This document shows, one piece after another, positions 51,831-64,000 of a stretch of DNA of 64,000 nt. The notes under the pieces were generated by a model. It saw nothing but the letters and a program-made list of their open reading frames with translations. It ran no database searches and was not told the DNA's origin. Within the stretch, counting starts at the first letter, position 1; every line of letters starts with the position of its first letter. The DNA comes from Taudactylus pleione (taxonomy: Eukaryota > Chordata > Amphibia > Anura > Myobatrachidae), in contig JAUIMM010001993.1 of assembly GCA_031769625.1 (NCBI GenBank), positions 372,001-436,000 of the forward strand, written 5' to 3'. Position numbers and translations under genes: made by a program.

Positions 51831-54230
51831 AGAATAGAATGTGGTTTAAAGTGGTACATAGTATAGAATATCGTGTATAGTGGTATATAATATAGAATAT
51901 GATGTAGAGCTGTATTGTTGTACATAGTATAGAATATGGTGTATAGTGGTACATAGTATAGAATATGGTGTATAGCACATAGTATAGAATAAGGTGTATA
52001 GTGGTACATGGCATAGAATATGGGGTAGAGCTGTATAGTGGTATATAGTATAGAATATGGTGTATAGTGGTACATAGTATAGAATATGGTGTATAGAGGT
52101 ACATAGTATAGAATATGGTGTATAGTGGTACATAGTATAGAATATGGTGTATAGTGGTACATAGTATATGGTGTATTGTGGTACATTGTATAGAATGTGG
52201 TGTAGAGCTGTATAGTGGTTCATAGTATAGAATATGGTGTATAGTGGTACATAGCATAGAATGTGATGAAGAGCTGTATAGTGGTACATAGTATAGAATA
52301 TGTTGTATAGTGGTACATAGTATAGAATGTGGTGTAGAGCTGTATATTGGTACATAGTATAAAATGTGGTTTAGAGCTTTAGAGTAGTATATAGTATATA
52401 ATGTGGTGTATAGTGATAAATAATATAGAATAAGGTGTATAGTGGTATATAGTATAGAATGTCGTTTATAGTGGTACATAGTATAGAATATGGTGTATAG
52501 TGGTATATATTATAGAACATGGTGTAGAGCTGAATATTGGTATATAGTATAAAATATGGTGTAGAGCTGTATAGTGGAACATAGAATAGTATGTGGTTTA
52601 TAGTGTTACATAGTATAGAATATGGTGTATAGTAGTACATAGTATAGAATGTGGTGTATAGTAGTATATAGTATAGAATATGGTGTAGAGCTGTATAGTG
52701 GTACATAGTGTAGAATGTGGTACAGAGCTGTATAGTGGTACATGGCATAGAATATGGGGTAGAGCTGTTAAGTGGTATATAGTATAGAATATGGTGTAAA
52801 GTGGTACATAGTCTAGAATATGTTGTATAGAGGTACATAGTATAGAATATGGTGTATAGATGTACAAAGTATAGAATATGGTGTATAGTGCTACATAGTA
52901 TAGAATGTGATGTAGAGCTGTATAGTGGTACATAGTATAGAATATGATGTATAGTGGTACAAAGTATAGAATGTGGTGTAGAGCTGTATAAGGGTACATA
53001 GTATTGAATTTGGTATAGAACTGTATAGTGGTATATAGTATAGAATATGGTGTATAGTCGTATATAGTATAGAATATGGTATAGAACTGTATAGTGGTAT
53101 ATAGTATAGAATTTGGTGTATAGAGATACATAGTATAGAATATGGTGTGGAGCTGTATAGTGGTACATAGTATAGAATATGGTGTATAGTGGTATATAGT
53201 ATAGAATATGGTGTATAGTGGTACACAGTATAGAATATGGTGTATAGTGGTACATAGCATAGAATGTGGCGTATAGTGGTACATAGTATAGAATATGGTG
53301 TATAGTGGTACATAGTTTAGAATATGGTGTATAGTGGTACATAGCATAGAATGTGGTGTATAGTGGAACACAGTATAGAACATGGTGTAGAGCTGTATAG
53401 TGGTACATAGTATAGAATATGGTGTAGTGCTGTATAGTGGTATAGGTGTATAGTTTGTGGTACATAGTCCATAAAATATGGTGTAGAGCTGTATAGTGGT
53501 AGCATAGTATAGAATATGGTGTATAGTGATACATAGTATAGAATATGGTGTATAGTGATACATAGTATATGATTGGTGTATAGTGGTACTTGCTATAGAT
53601 TACAGGGTAGAGCTGTGTTGTATATAGTATAGAATATGGTGTATAGTGGTTCATAGTATAGAATATGGTGTATAGAGGTACAGAGTATAGAATATGGTGT
53701 ATAGTGGTACATAGTATAAGAACATGGTGTATAGTGGTTACATAGAATATGGTGTATTGTGGTACATTGTATAGAATGTGGTGTAGAGCTGTATATGTAT
53801 GTACATAGTATAGAATTTGGTGTATAGTGGTACATAGTATAGAATGTGGTGTAGAGCTGTATAATGGTACATCATATAGAATGTGTATAGAGCTGTATAG
53901 TGGTACATAGTATAGAATGTGGTACAGAGCTGTATAGTGGTACATGGCACAGAATATTGGGTAGAGCTGCTAAGTGGTATATAGTACAGAAAATGGTTGT
54001 AAAGTGGTACATAGTCTAGAATATGTTGTATTGTGGTATATAGTATAGAATATGGTGTATAGTGGTATATAATATAGAATATGATGTAGAGCTGTATTGT
54101 GGTACATAGTATAGAATATGGTGTATAGTGGTACATAGTATAGAATATGGTGTTATAGCACATAGTATAGAATAAGGTGTATAGTGGTACATGGCATAGA
54201 ATATGGGGTAGAGCTGTATAGTGGTATATA
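49201..54230 (+). repeat. Dispersed minisatellite segment duplicates
   Basis: A segment around GGTATATAATATAGAATATG occurs at 49251, 51882 and 54064. Each copy is followed within about 100 bp by a shortened unit GTATAGCACAT (49339, 51970; at 54153 with an extra T) and then a unit with GGGGTAGAGCTG. Spacings of 2,631 and 2,182 bp do not match the 1.35-kb HOR, so this is an overlapping duplication of different length. 51831-53430 is otherwise an ordinary mixture of 29- and 37-bp units. Confidence 0.7.
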
Positions 54231-57160
54231 GTATAGAAAATATGGTGTATAGTGGTACATAGTACTAGAAATATGGTGTATAGAGGTACATAGTATAGAA
54301 TCTGGTGTAGAGCTATATAGTGGTACATCGTATAGAATATGGTGTATAGTGGTTCATAATATAGAATATGGTGTATAGAGGTACATAGTATAGAATATGG
54401 GGTATAGTGGTACATAGTATAGAATGTGGTGTATAGTGGTACATAGTGGTAAATAGTATAGAATGTGGTGTAGTGGTACATATGTAGAATGTGGTGTATA
54501 GTGGTGTATGGTGTAGAGAGCTGTATAGTTGTACATTGTATAGAATGTGGTGTATAGTAGTACATAGTATAGAATACGGTGTAGAGCTGTATAGTGGTAC
54601 ATAGTATAGAATGTAGTGTAGAGCTGTATTGTGGTACATAGTATAGAATATGGTGTGTAGAAGTACATAGTATAGGAATGTGTTGTAGAGCTGTATAGTG
54701 GTACATAGTATAGAATATGGTGTATAGTGGTACATAGTATAGAATATGGTGTTGAGCTGTATAGTGGTACATAGTAGAGAATATGGTGTAGTGTTGTTTA
54801 GAGGGACATAGTATAGAATATGGTGTAGAGCTGTATTGTGGTACATAGTATAGAATATGGTGTATAGTGGTACATAGAATAGAATATGGTCTATAGAGGT
54901 ACAAAGTATAAAATATGGTGTATTAGTGGTACATAGTATAGAATATGGTGTACTGTGGTACATTGTGTAGAATATGGTGTATACAGGTACTTAGTATAGA
55001 ATATGGTGTATAGTGGTACATAGTATAGAATGTGTTATAGCGGTACATAGTATAGAATGTGGTGGTATAGATGTATATGGTTTAGAGCTGTATAGTGGTA
55101 CATAGTATAGAATGTGGTGTATAGTAGTACATAGTATAGAATACTGTGTAGAGCTGTATAGTGGTACATAGTATAGAATATGGTGTATTAGTAGTACATA
55201 GTATAGAATGTGTTGTAGAGCTGTATATTGGTACATAGTATAGAATATGGTGTATAGTGGTGTAAATAGTATAGAATATGGTGTATAGTGGTACATAGTA
55301 TAGAATATGGTGTTGAGCTGTATAGTGGTACATAGTATAGAATATGGTGTTGAGCTGTATAGTGGTACATAGTATAGAATATTGTGTAGTGTTGTATAGT
55401 GGTACAAAGTATAGAATATGGTGTAGAGCTGTATTGGTGGTACATATTATAGAATATGGTGTATAGTGGTACATAGTATAGAATATGGTATATAGAGGTA
55501 CATAGTATAGAATTTGTGTAGAGATGTATAGTGGTGCATAGTATAGAGTATTGTGTATAGTGATACATAGCATAGAATATGGTGTAGAGCTGTATAGTGG
55601 TGCAGATGTGTAGAATATGGTGTATAGTGCTACATAGTATAGAATATGATATATAGTGTCATATAGTATATAATGTGGTGTAGAGCTGTATAGTGGTACA
55701 TAGTATAGAATATGGTGTATAGTGGTACATAGTATAGAATATGGTGTATAGAGGTACATTGTCCAGATTATGGTGTACAATGGTACATAGTATAGAATGT
55801 GGTGTATAGTGGTACATAGTGGTACATAGTATAGAATGTGGTGTGTAGTGGTACATAGTATAGAATGTGGTGTATAGAGGTATATGGTGTAGAGCTGTAT
55901 AGTGGTACATAGTTTAGATTGTGGTGTATAGCAGTACATAGTATTGAATACGGTGTAGAGCTGTATAGTTGTACATAGTATAGAATGTGGTGTAGAGCTG
56001 TATAGTGGTACATAGTATAAAATATGGTGGTATAGTGGTACATAGTATAGAATAAGGTGTATAGTAGTACATAGTATAGAATAGGTGTTAGAGCTGTATA
56101 GTGGTACATAGTCATAGAATATGGTGTAGTGTTGTATAGTGGTACATAGTATAGAAAACAGTGTAGACTGTATTGTGGTACATAGCGGTACATAGTAAAG
56201 GAAAATGGTGTATAGAGGGTACATAGTATGAATACGGTGTATAGTTGTACATAGTATAGAATATGGTGTATTGTGGTACATTGTATAGAATATGGTATAT
56301 AGAGGTACAAAGTATAGAATATGGTGTATAGTGGTACATAGTATAGAATGTGGGTGTATAGTGGTACATAGTATAGAATTTGGTGTAGAGCTGTATATTG
56401 GTACATAGTATAGAATATGTTGTATAGTGGTACATAGTATAGATTGTGGTGTAAAGCTGTACAATGGTAACATAGTATAGAATGTGGTGTATAGTGGTAC
56501 ATAGTATAGAATGTGGTGTATAGTGGTATATAGTATAGAATATAGTGTACAGAGGTACATATTATAGAATGTGGTGTAGAGCTGTATAGTGGTAAAAAGT
56601 ATAGGAATATGTTTTATAGTGGTACCTAGTATAGATTGTGGTGTAAAGCTGTATAATGGTACAATAGTATAGAATGTGGTGTATAGTTGTACATAGTATA
56701 GAATATGATGTATAGTGGTACATAGTATAGAATGTGGTGTAGAGCTGTATAGTGGTAAATAGTATAGAATATGTTGTATAGTCGGGTACGTAGTATATAT
56801 TGTGGTGTAAAGCGTAAGTAATTGTACATAGTATAGAATGTGGGTGTATAGTGGTACATAGTATAGAATATGGTGTATAGTGGTACATAGTATAGAATGT
56901 GGTGTATAGCGGTACATAGTAGATAATAAGGTGTATAGAGGTACATAGTATAGAATATGGTGTATAGAGGTACATAGTCTAGGATATGGTGTATAGTATT
57001 ACATAGTCTAGAATATGGTGTATAGTGGATATTGGTACATAGTATAGAATGTTGATGTAGAGCTGTATAGTGGTACATAGAATAGAATATGATGTATAGT
57101 GGTACATAGTATAGAATGTGGTGTAGAGCTGTATAATGGTACATAGTATTGAATTGGTAT
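53430..57160 (+). repeat. Indel-rich part of the minisatellite
   Basis: Unit order is still that of the 29/37-bp family, but odd single-base insertions appear every one to few hundred bases. Examples are GGTAGCATAG (53498), GTGGTTACATAG (53734), TATAGAAAATATGG (54231), TATAGGAATG (54673), GTGGGTGTATAG (56350), GGTAACATAG (56466) and GTCGGGTACG (56780). Segments on either side lack these. The part around 56560-56990 has a near-identical partner at about 62300-62735 without the extra bases, so they are private to this copy or errors. Confidence 0.75.
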
Positions 57161-57299
57161 AAAACTGTATAGCGGTACATAGTATAGAATATGGTGTATA
57201 GTGGAAAACAGTATAGAATATGGTGTATAGAGGTACATAGTATAGAATATGGTGTAGAGCTGTATAGTGGTACATAGTATAGAATATGGTGTATAGTGG

Positions 57300-60200
57300 T
57301 ACATAGTATAGAATATGGTGTATACAGGTACATAGTCCAGATTATGGTGTATAATGGTACATAGTATAGAATGTGGTGTATAGTGGTACATAGTGGTACA
57401 TAGTATAGAATGTGGTGTAGTGGTACATAGTATAGAATGTGGGGTATAGAGGTATATGGTGTAGAGCTGTATTGTGGTACATAGTATAGAATGTGGTGTA
57501 GAGCTGTATAGTGGTACATAGTATAGAATATGGTGTATAGTAGTACATAGTATAGAATGTGTTGTAGAGCTGTATATTGGTACATAGTATAGAATATGGT
57601 GTATAGTGGTAAATAGTATAGAATATGGTGTATAGTGGTACATAGTATAGAATATGGTGTAGAGCTGTATAGTGGTACATAGTATAGAATATGGTGTAGT
57701 GTTGTATAGTGGTACAAAGTATACAATATGGTGTAGAGCTGTATTGTGGTACATATTATAGAATATGGTGTATAGTGGTACATAGTATAGAATATGGTAT
57801 ATAGAGGTAGATAATATAGAATTTACTGTAGAGATGTATAGTGGTGCATAGTATAGAGTATTGTGTATAGTGATACATAGCATAGAATATGGTGTAGAGC
57901 TGTATAGTGGTGCAGAGTGTAGAATATGGTGTATAGTGCTACATAGTATAGAATATGATATATAGTGTCATATAGTATAGAATGTGGTGTAGAGCTGTAT
58001 AGTGGTACATAGTATAGAATATGGTGTATAGTGGTACATAGTATAGAATATGGTGTATACAGGTACATAGTCCAGATTATGGTGTACAATGGTACATAGT
58101 ATAGAATGTGATGTAGAGCTGTATAGTGGTACATAGAATAGAATATGATGTATAGTGGTACATAGTATAGAATGTGGTGTAGAGCTGTATAATGGTACAT
58201 AGTATTGAATTTGGTATAGAACTGTATAGCGGTACATAGTATAGAATATGGTGTATAGTGGAAAACAGTATAGAATATGGTGTATAGAGGTACATAGTAT
58301 AGAATATGGTGTGTTTAGTGGTACATAGTATAGAATACGGTGTTTAGTGGTACATAGTATAGAATATGGTGTATTGTGACACATAGTATAGAATATGGTG
58401 TATAGTGGTATATAGTATAGAATATTGTGTATAGAGGTACATAGTATAGAATTTGGTGTATAGAGAAACATAGTATAGAATGTGGTGTAGAGATTTATAG
58501 TGGTACATAGTATAGAATTTGGTGTATTGTGGTACATTGTATAGAATGTGGTGTAGAGCTGTATAGTGGTACATAGTATAGAATGTGGTGTATAGATGAA
58601 CATAGTATAGAATGTGGTGTAGAGCTGTATAGTGGAACATAGTATAGAGTGTGGTGTATAGTGGTATATAGTATAGAATGTGGTATAAAGCTGTACAATT
58701 GTACATAGTATAGAATGTGGTGTATAGTGGTACATAGTATAGAATATAGTGTATAGTGGTACATAGTATAGAATATGGTGTATAGTGGTACAGAGTATAG
58801 AATGTGGTGTATAGTGGTACATAGTATAGAATATAGTGTATAGTGGTACATAGTATAGAATATGGTGTATAGTGGTACATAGTATAGAATATGGTGTATA
58901 ATGGTACATAGTATAGAATATGGTGTAGTGCTGTATAGTGGTACATAGTATAGAATATGGTGTACTGTGGTACATTGTGTAGAATATGGTGTATAGTGGT
59001 ACGTAGTATAGAATATGGTGTATAGTGGTACATAGTATAGAATGTGGTATAGCGGTACATAGTATAGAATGTGGTGTATAGATGTATATGGTTTAGAGCT
59101 GTATAGTGGTACATAGTATAGAATGTGGTGTATAGTAGTACATAGTATAGAATACGGTGTAGAGCTGTATAGTGGTACATAGTATAGAATGTGGTGTAGA
59201 GCTGTATAGTGGTACATAGTATAGAATATGGTGTATAGTAGTACATAGTATAGAATGTGTTGTAGAGCTGTATATTGGTACATAGTATAGAATATGGTGT
59301 ATAGTGGTAAATAGTATAGAATATGGTGTATAGTGGTACATAGTATAGAATATGGTGTTGAGCTGTATAGTGGTACATAGTATAGAATATGGTGTAGTGT
59401 TGTATAGTGGTACAAAGTATACAATATGGTGTAAAGCTGTATTGTGGTACATATTATAGAATATGGTGTATAGTGGTACATAGTATAGAATATGGTATAT
59501 AGAGGTACATAGTATAGAATTTGGTGTAGAGATGTATAGTGGTGCATAGTATAGAGTATTGTGTATAGTGATACATAGCATAGAATATGGTGTAGAGCTG
59601 TATAGTGGTGCAGTGTGTAGAATATGGTGTATAGTGCTACATAGTATAGAATATGATATATAGTGTCATATAGTATAGAATGTGGTGTAGAGCTGTATAG
59701 TGGTACATAGTATAGAATATGGTGTATACAGGTACATAGTCCAGATTATGGTGTACAATGGTACATAGTATAGAATGTGGTGTATAGTGGTACATAGTGG
59801 TACATAGTATAGAATGTGGTGTAGTGGTACATAGTATAGAATGTGGTGTATAGAGGTATATGGTGTAGAGCTGTATAGTGGTACATAGTATAGAATGTGG
59901 TGTATAGCAGTACATAGTATTGAATACGGTGTAGAGCTGTATAGTGGTACATAGTATAGAATGTGGTGTAGAGCTGTATAGTGGTACATAGTATAAAATA
60001 TGGTGTATAGTGGTACATAGTATAGAATATGGTGTATAGTAGTACATAGTATAGAATATGGTGTAGAGCTGTATAGTGGTACATAGTATAGAATACGGTG
60101 TATAGTGGTACATAGTATAGAATATGGTGTATTGTGATACATAGTATAGAATATGGTGTATAGTGGTACATAGTATAGAATATGGTGTATAGAGGTACAT

Positions 60201-63200
60201 AGTATAGAATTTGGTGTATAGAGAAACATAGTATAGAATGTGGTGTAGAGATGTATAGTGGTACATAGTATAGAATTTGGTGTAATTGTGGTACATTGTA
60301 TAGAATGTGGTGTAGAGCTGTATAGTGGTACATAGTATAGAATGTGGTGTATAGAGGAACATAGTATAGAATGTGGTGTAGAGCTGTATAGTGGAACATA
60401 GTATTTAGTGTGGTGTATAGTGGTATATAGTATAGAATGTGGTATAAAGCTGTACAATAGTACATAGTATAGAATGCGGTGTATAGTGGTACATAGTATA
60501 GAATATAGTGTATAGTGGTACATAGTATAGAATATGGTGTATAGTGGTACATAGTATAGAATGTGGTGTATAGTGGTACATAGTATAGAATATAGTGTGT
60601 AGTGGTACATAGTATAGAATATGGTGTATAGTGGTACATAGTATAGAATATGGTGTATAGTGGTACATAGTATAGAATATGGTGTAGTGCTGTATAGTGG
60701 TACATAGTATTGAATATGGTGTACTGTGGTACATTGTGTAGAATATGGTGTATAGAAGTACGTAGTATAGAATATGGTGTATAGTGGTACATAGTATAGA
60801 ATGTGGTATAGCGGTACATAGTATAGAATGTGGTGTATAGATGTATATGGTTTAGAGCTGTATAGTGGTACATAGTATAGAATGTGGAGTATAGTAGTAC
60901 ATAGTATAGAATACGGTGTAGAGCTGTATAGTGGTACATAGTATAGAATGTGGTGTAGAGCTGTATAGTGGTACATAGTATAGAATATGGTGTATAATAG
61001 TACATAGTATAGAATGTGTTGTAGAGCTGTATATTGGTACATAGTATAGAATATGGTGTATAGTGGTAAATAGTATAGAATAAGGTGTATAGTGGTACAT
61101 AGTATAGAATATGGTGTTGAGCTGTATAGTGGTACATAGTATAGAATATGGTGTAGTGTTGTATAGTTGTACAAAGTATACAATATGGTGTAGAGCTGTA
61201 TTGTGGTACATATTATAGAATATGGTGTATAGTGGTACATAGTATAGAATATGGTATATAGAGGTACATAGTATAGAATTTGGTGTAGAGATGTATAGTG
61301 GTGCATAGTATAGAGTATTGTGTATAGTGATACATAGCATAGAATATGGTGTAGAGCTGTATAGTGGTGCAGAGTGTAGAATATGGTGTATAGTGCTACA
61401 TAGTATAGAATATGATATATAGTGTCATATAGTATAGAATGTGGTGTAGAGCTGTATAGTGGTACATAGTATAGAATATGGTGTATAGTGGTACATGGTA
61501 TAGAATATGGTGTATACAGGTACATAGTCCAGATTATGGTGTACAATGGTACATAGTATAGAATGTGGTGTATAGTGGTACATAGTGGTACATAGTATAG
61601 AATGTGGTGTAGTGGTACATAGTATAGAATGTGGTGTATAGAGGTATATGGTGTAGAGCTGTATAGTGGTACATAGTATAGAATGTGGTGTATAGCAGTA
61701 CATAGTATTGAATACGGTGTAGAGCAGTATAGTGGTACATAGTATAGAATGTGGTGTAGAGCTGTATTGTGGTACATAGTATAAAATATGGTGTATAGTG
61801 GTACATAGTATAGAATATGGTGTATAGTAGTACATAGTATAGAATATGGTGTAGAGCTGTATAGTGGTACATAGTATAGAATACGGTGTATAGTGGTACA
61901 TAGTATAGAATATGGTGTATTGTGATACATAGTATAGAATATGGTGTATAGTGGTACATAGTATAGAATATGGTGTATAGAGGTACATAGTATAGAATTT
62001 GGTGTATAGAGAAACATAGTATAGAATGTGGTGTAGAGATGTATAGTGGTACATAGTATAGAATTTGGTGTATTGTGGAACATTGTATAGAATGTGGTGT
62101 AGAGCTGTATAGTGGTACATAGTATAGAATGTGGTGTATAGAGGAACATAGTATAGAATGTGGTGTAGAGCTGTATAGTGGAACATAGTATTTAGTGTGG
62201 TGTATAGTGGTATATAGTATAGAATGTGGTATAAAGCTGTACAATGGTACATAGTATAGAATGCGGTGTATAGTGGTACATAGTATAGAATATAGTGTAC
62301 AGAGGTACATATTATAGAATGTGGTGTAGAGCTGTATAGTGGTAAATAGTATAGAATATGTTTTATAGTGGTACATAGTATAGATTGTGGTGTAAAGCTG
62401 TATAATGGTACATAGTATAGAATGTGGTGTATAGTTGTACATAGTATAGAATATGGTGTATAGTGGTACATAGTATAGAATGTGGTGTAGAGCTGTATAG
62501 TGGTAAATAGTATAGAATATGTTGTATAGTGGTACGTAGTATATATTGTGGTGTAAAGCGTAATATTTGTACATAGTATAGAATGTGGTGTATAGTGGTA
62601 CATAGTATAGAATATGGTGTATAGTGGTACATAGTATAGAATGTGGTGTATAGCGGTACATAGTATATAATATGGTGAATAGAGGTACATAGTATAGAAT
62701 ATGGTGTATAGAGGTACATAGTCTAGGATATGGTGTATAGTATTACATAGTCTAGAATATGGTGTATAGTGGATAGTGGTACATAGTATAGAATGTGATG
62801 TAGAGCTGTATAGTGGTACATAGAATAGAATATGATGTATAGTGGTATATAGTATAGAATGTGGTGTAGAGCTGTATAATGGTACATAGTATTGAATTTG
62901 GTATAGAACTGTATAGTGGTACATAGTATAGAATATGGTGTATAGTGGAAAACAGTATAGAATATGGTGTATAGAGGTACATAGTATAGAATATGGTGTG
63001 TTTAGTGGTACATAGTATAGAATACCGTGTTTAGTGGTACATAGTATAGAATATGGTGTATTGTGACACATAGTATAGAATATGGTGTATAGTGGTACAT
63101 AGTATAGAATATTGTGTATAGAGGTACATAGTATAGAATTTGGTGTATAGAGAAACATAGTATAGAATGTGGTGTAGAGCTGTATAGTGGTACATAGTAT

Positions 63201-64000
63201 AGAATATGGTGTATACGGGTACATAGTCCAGATTATGGTGTACAATGGTACATAGTATAGAATGTGGTGTATAGTGGTACATAGTGGTACATAGTATAGA
63301 ATGTGGTGTAGTGGTACATAGTATAGAATGTGGTCTATAGAGGTATATGGTGTAGAGCTGTATAGTGGTACATAGTATAGAATGTGGTGTATAGCAGTAC
63401 ATAGTATTGAATACGGTGTAGAGCTGTATAGTGGTACATAGTATAGAATGTGGTGTAGAGCTGTATAGTGGTACATAGTATAAAATATGGTGTATAGTGG
63501 TACATAGTATAGAATATGGTGTATAGTAGTACATAGTATAGAATATGGTGTAGAGCTGTATAGTGGTACATAGTATAGAATACGGTGTATAGTGGTACAT
63601 AGTATAGAATATGGTGTATTGTGATACATAGTATAGAAAAGGTGTATAGTGGTACATAGTATAGAATATGGTGTATAGAGGTACATAGTATAGAATTTGG
63701 TGTATAGAGAAACATAGTATAGAATGTGGTGTAGAGATGTATAGTGGTACATAGTATAGAATTTGGTGTATTGTGGTACATTGTATAGAATGTGGTGTAG
63801 AGCTGTATAGTGGTACATAGTATAGAATGTGGTGTATAGAGGAACATAGTATAGAATGTGGTGTAGAGCTGTATAGTGGAACATAGTATTTAGTGTGGTG
63901 TATAGTGGTATATAGTATAGAATGTGGTATAAAGCTGTACAATGGTACATAGTATAGAATGCGGTGTATAGTGGTACATAGTATAGAATATAGTGTATAG
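57300..64000 (+). repeat. Minisatellite HOR of about 1.7-1.8 kb
   Basis: The variant GTCCAGATTATGGTGTA marks the copies, with GTCC at 57335, 58070, 59739, 61527 and 63226 (and an older relative at 55761). Spacings are 735, 1,669, 1,788 and 1,699 bp. In most copies it is followed by a duplicated GTGGTACATA (about 57380, 59785, 61575, 63275) and a fused short unit GGTATATGGTGTAGAGC. The 59093-59581 segment returns at 60852-61340 (spacing 1,759 bp); the 61527 copy has one extra 29-bp unit (61482-61510), which explains 1,788 versus 1,759. The GGTGTGTTTAG variant at 58309 and 62996 adds a 4,687-bp relation. Confidence 0.82.

Larger units (their letters stand above)
48719..64000 (+). repeat. 29/37-bp minisatellite array
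   Basis: Tandem array of a 29-bp unit that reads GTGGTACATAGTATAGAATA followed by TGGTGTATA. It is mixed with a 37-bp form in which GAGCTGTA is inserted, giving GTGTAGAGCTGTATAGTGG. At a mean near 32 bp that would be roughly 480 units, but I did not count them. The 29-bp unit has 8 G and 1 C, about 31% G+C with extreme strand skew. Common variants are GAATGTGG for GAATATGG, TATATAG for TACATAG, GAGG for GTGG, and TATTG for TATAG. Most units carry GTAC (RsaI). No unit of the 184-bp satellite occurs inside, and I saw no unique sequence. It runs off the right end. Function unknown. Confidence 0.97.

Noticed and set aside
59666..63950. Minus-strand open frames of 827 and 841 codons, and many others of 60-611 codons at 48.6-64 kb, as genes
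   Set aside because: They overlap one another in different frames, have a strict 29-residue period made by a 29-bp DNA repeat, lack domains and almost lack acidic residues and Gly, and follow from the absence of TTA, CTA and TCA on the + strand. They are breaks-free by composition.
48719..64000. CRISPR array
   Set aside because: Repeats abut directly, with no unique spacers of even length; the 29- and 37-bp units are variants of one sequence. There are no cas genes.
1..64000. Transposon remnants, LTRs or terminal inverted repeats bounding the arrays
   Set aside because: Apart from the junction palindrome, I saw no target-site duplications, long terminal repeats, poly-A tails or transposase or reverse transcriptase motifs. 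Every stretch read belongs to one of the two repeat families.
48719..64000. TATA-like promoter motifs (TATATAG, TATAGAA) in the minisatellite
   Set aside because: They occur in nearly every unit of an A+T-rich repeat, so they carry no information on a promoter.
1..64000. tRNA, rRNA or telomere repeats
   Set aside because: No TTAGGG or similar telomere runs and no recognisable rRNA or tRNA box sequences were seen; the arrays leave no room for unique RNA genes.

Overview
The window holds no recognisable gene. It is two abutting tandem-repeat arrays with no unique sequence between or inside them, so it looks like satellite-rich heterochromatin of a eukaryote. The species cannot be named from the sequence. 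C-to-T changes recur at the CpG sites of the left repeat, which would fit a genome that methylates CpG.

Left array, 1-48689. The monomer is 184 bp and about 38% G+C. Phasing on the TAAAA at position 1, I count 264 complete monomers ending at 48565, after allowing for twelve 1-bp deletions and one 1-bp insertion, plus a 124-bp partial monomer that breaks off at 48689. Most monomers carry GATATC (EcoRV) and ATGCAT (NsiI). Diagnostic variants show several higher-order repeats (HORs). An 18-monomer HOR of 3,310 bp fills 1-4250 and 10118-16310. Irregular 3- and 5-monomer duplications fill 4251-10117. An 11/12-monomer HOR (2,024/2,208 bp) spans about 16.3-28 kb. A 15-monomer HOR (2,760 bp) lies within two copies of an 8,279-bp tandem duplication at about 25.9-42.7 kb. 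A decayed continuation follows to 48.2 kb. The last three monomers resemble those of the far left end, not their neighbours.

Junction, 48690-48745. The left array stops inside a monomer and the right one starts with a 55-bp inverted repeat: 27-bp arms and a 1-base spacer. Its left arm is a 29-bp-family repeat in reverse orientation.

Right array, 48719-64000, continuing past the window. It is a minisatellite of 29-bp monomers mixed with 37-bp monomers, which are the same unit plus the 8-bp insert GAGCTGTA. The + strand is very poor in C (about 8 G to 1 C per unit). The minus strand is therefore stop-free in all three frames, which gives spurious open frames of up to 841 codons. HORs of about 1.35-1.4 kb lie on the left and about 1.7-1.8 kb on the right. 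Between about 53.4 and 57.2 kb single-base insertions are frequent and are absent from a near-identical copy 5,744 bp downstream, which points to a poorly polished assembly patch.

I found no coding system, RNA gene, transposon or CRISPR array. What is of interest is the array architecture, the palindromic junction, the edge homology and the possible assembly fault.
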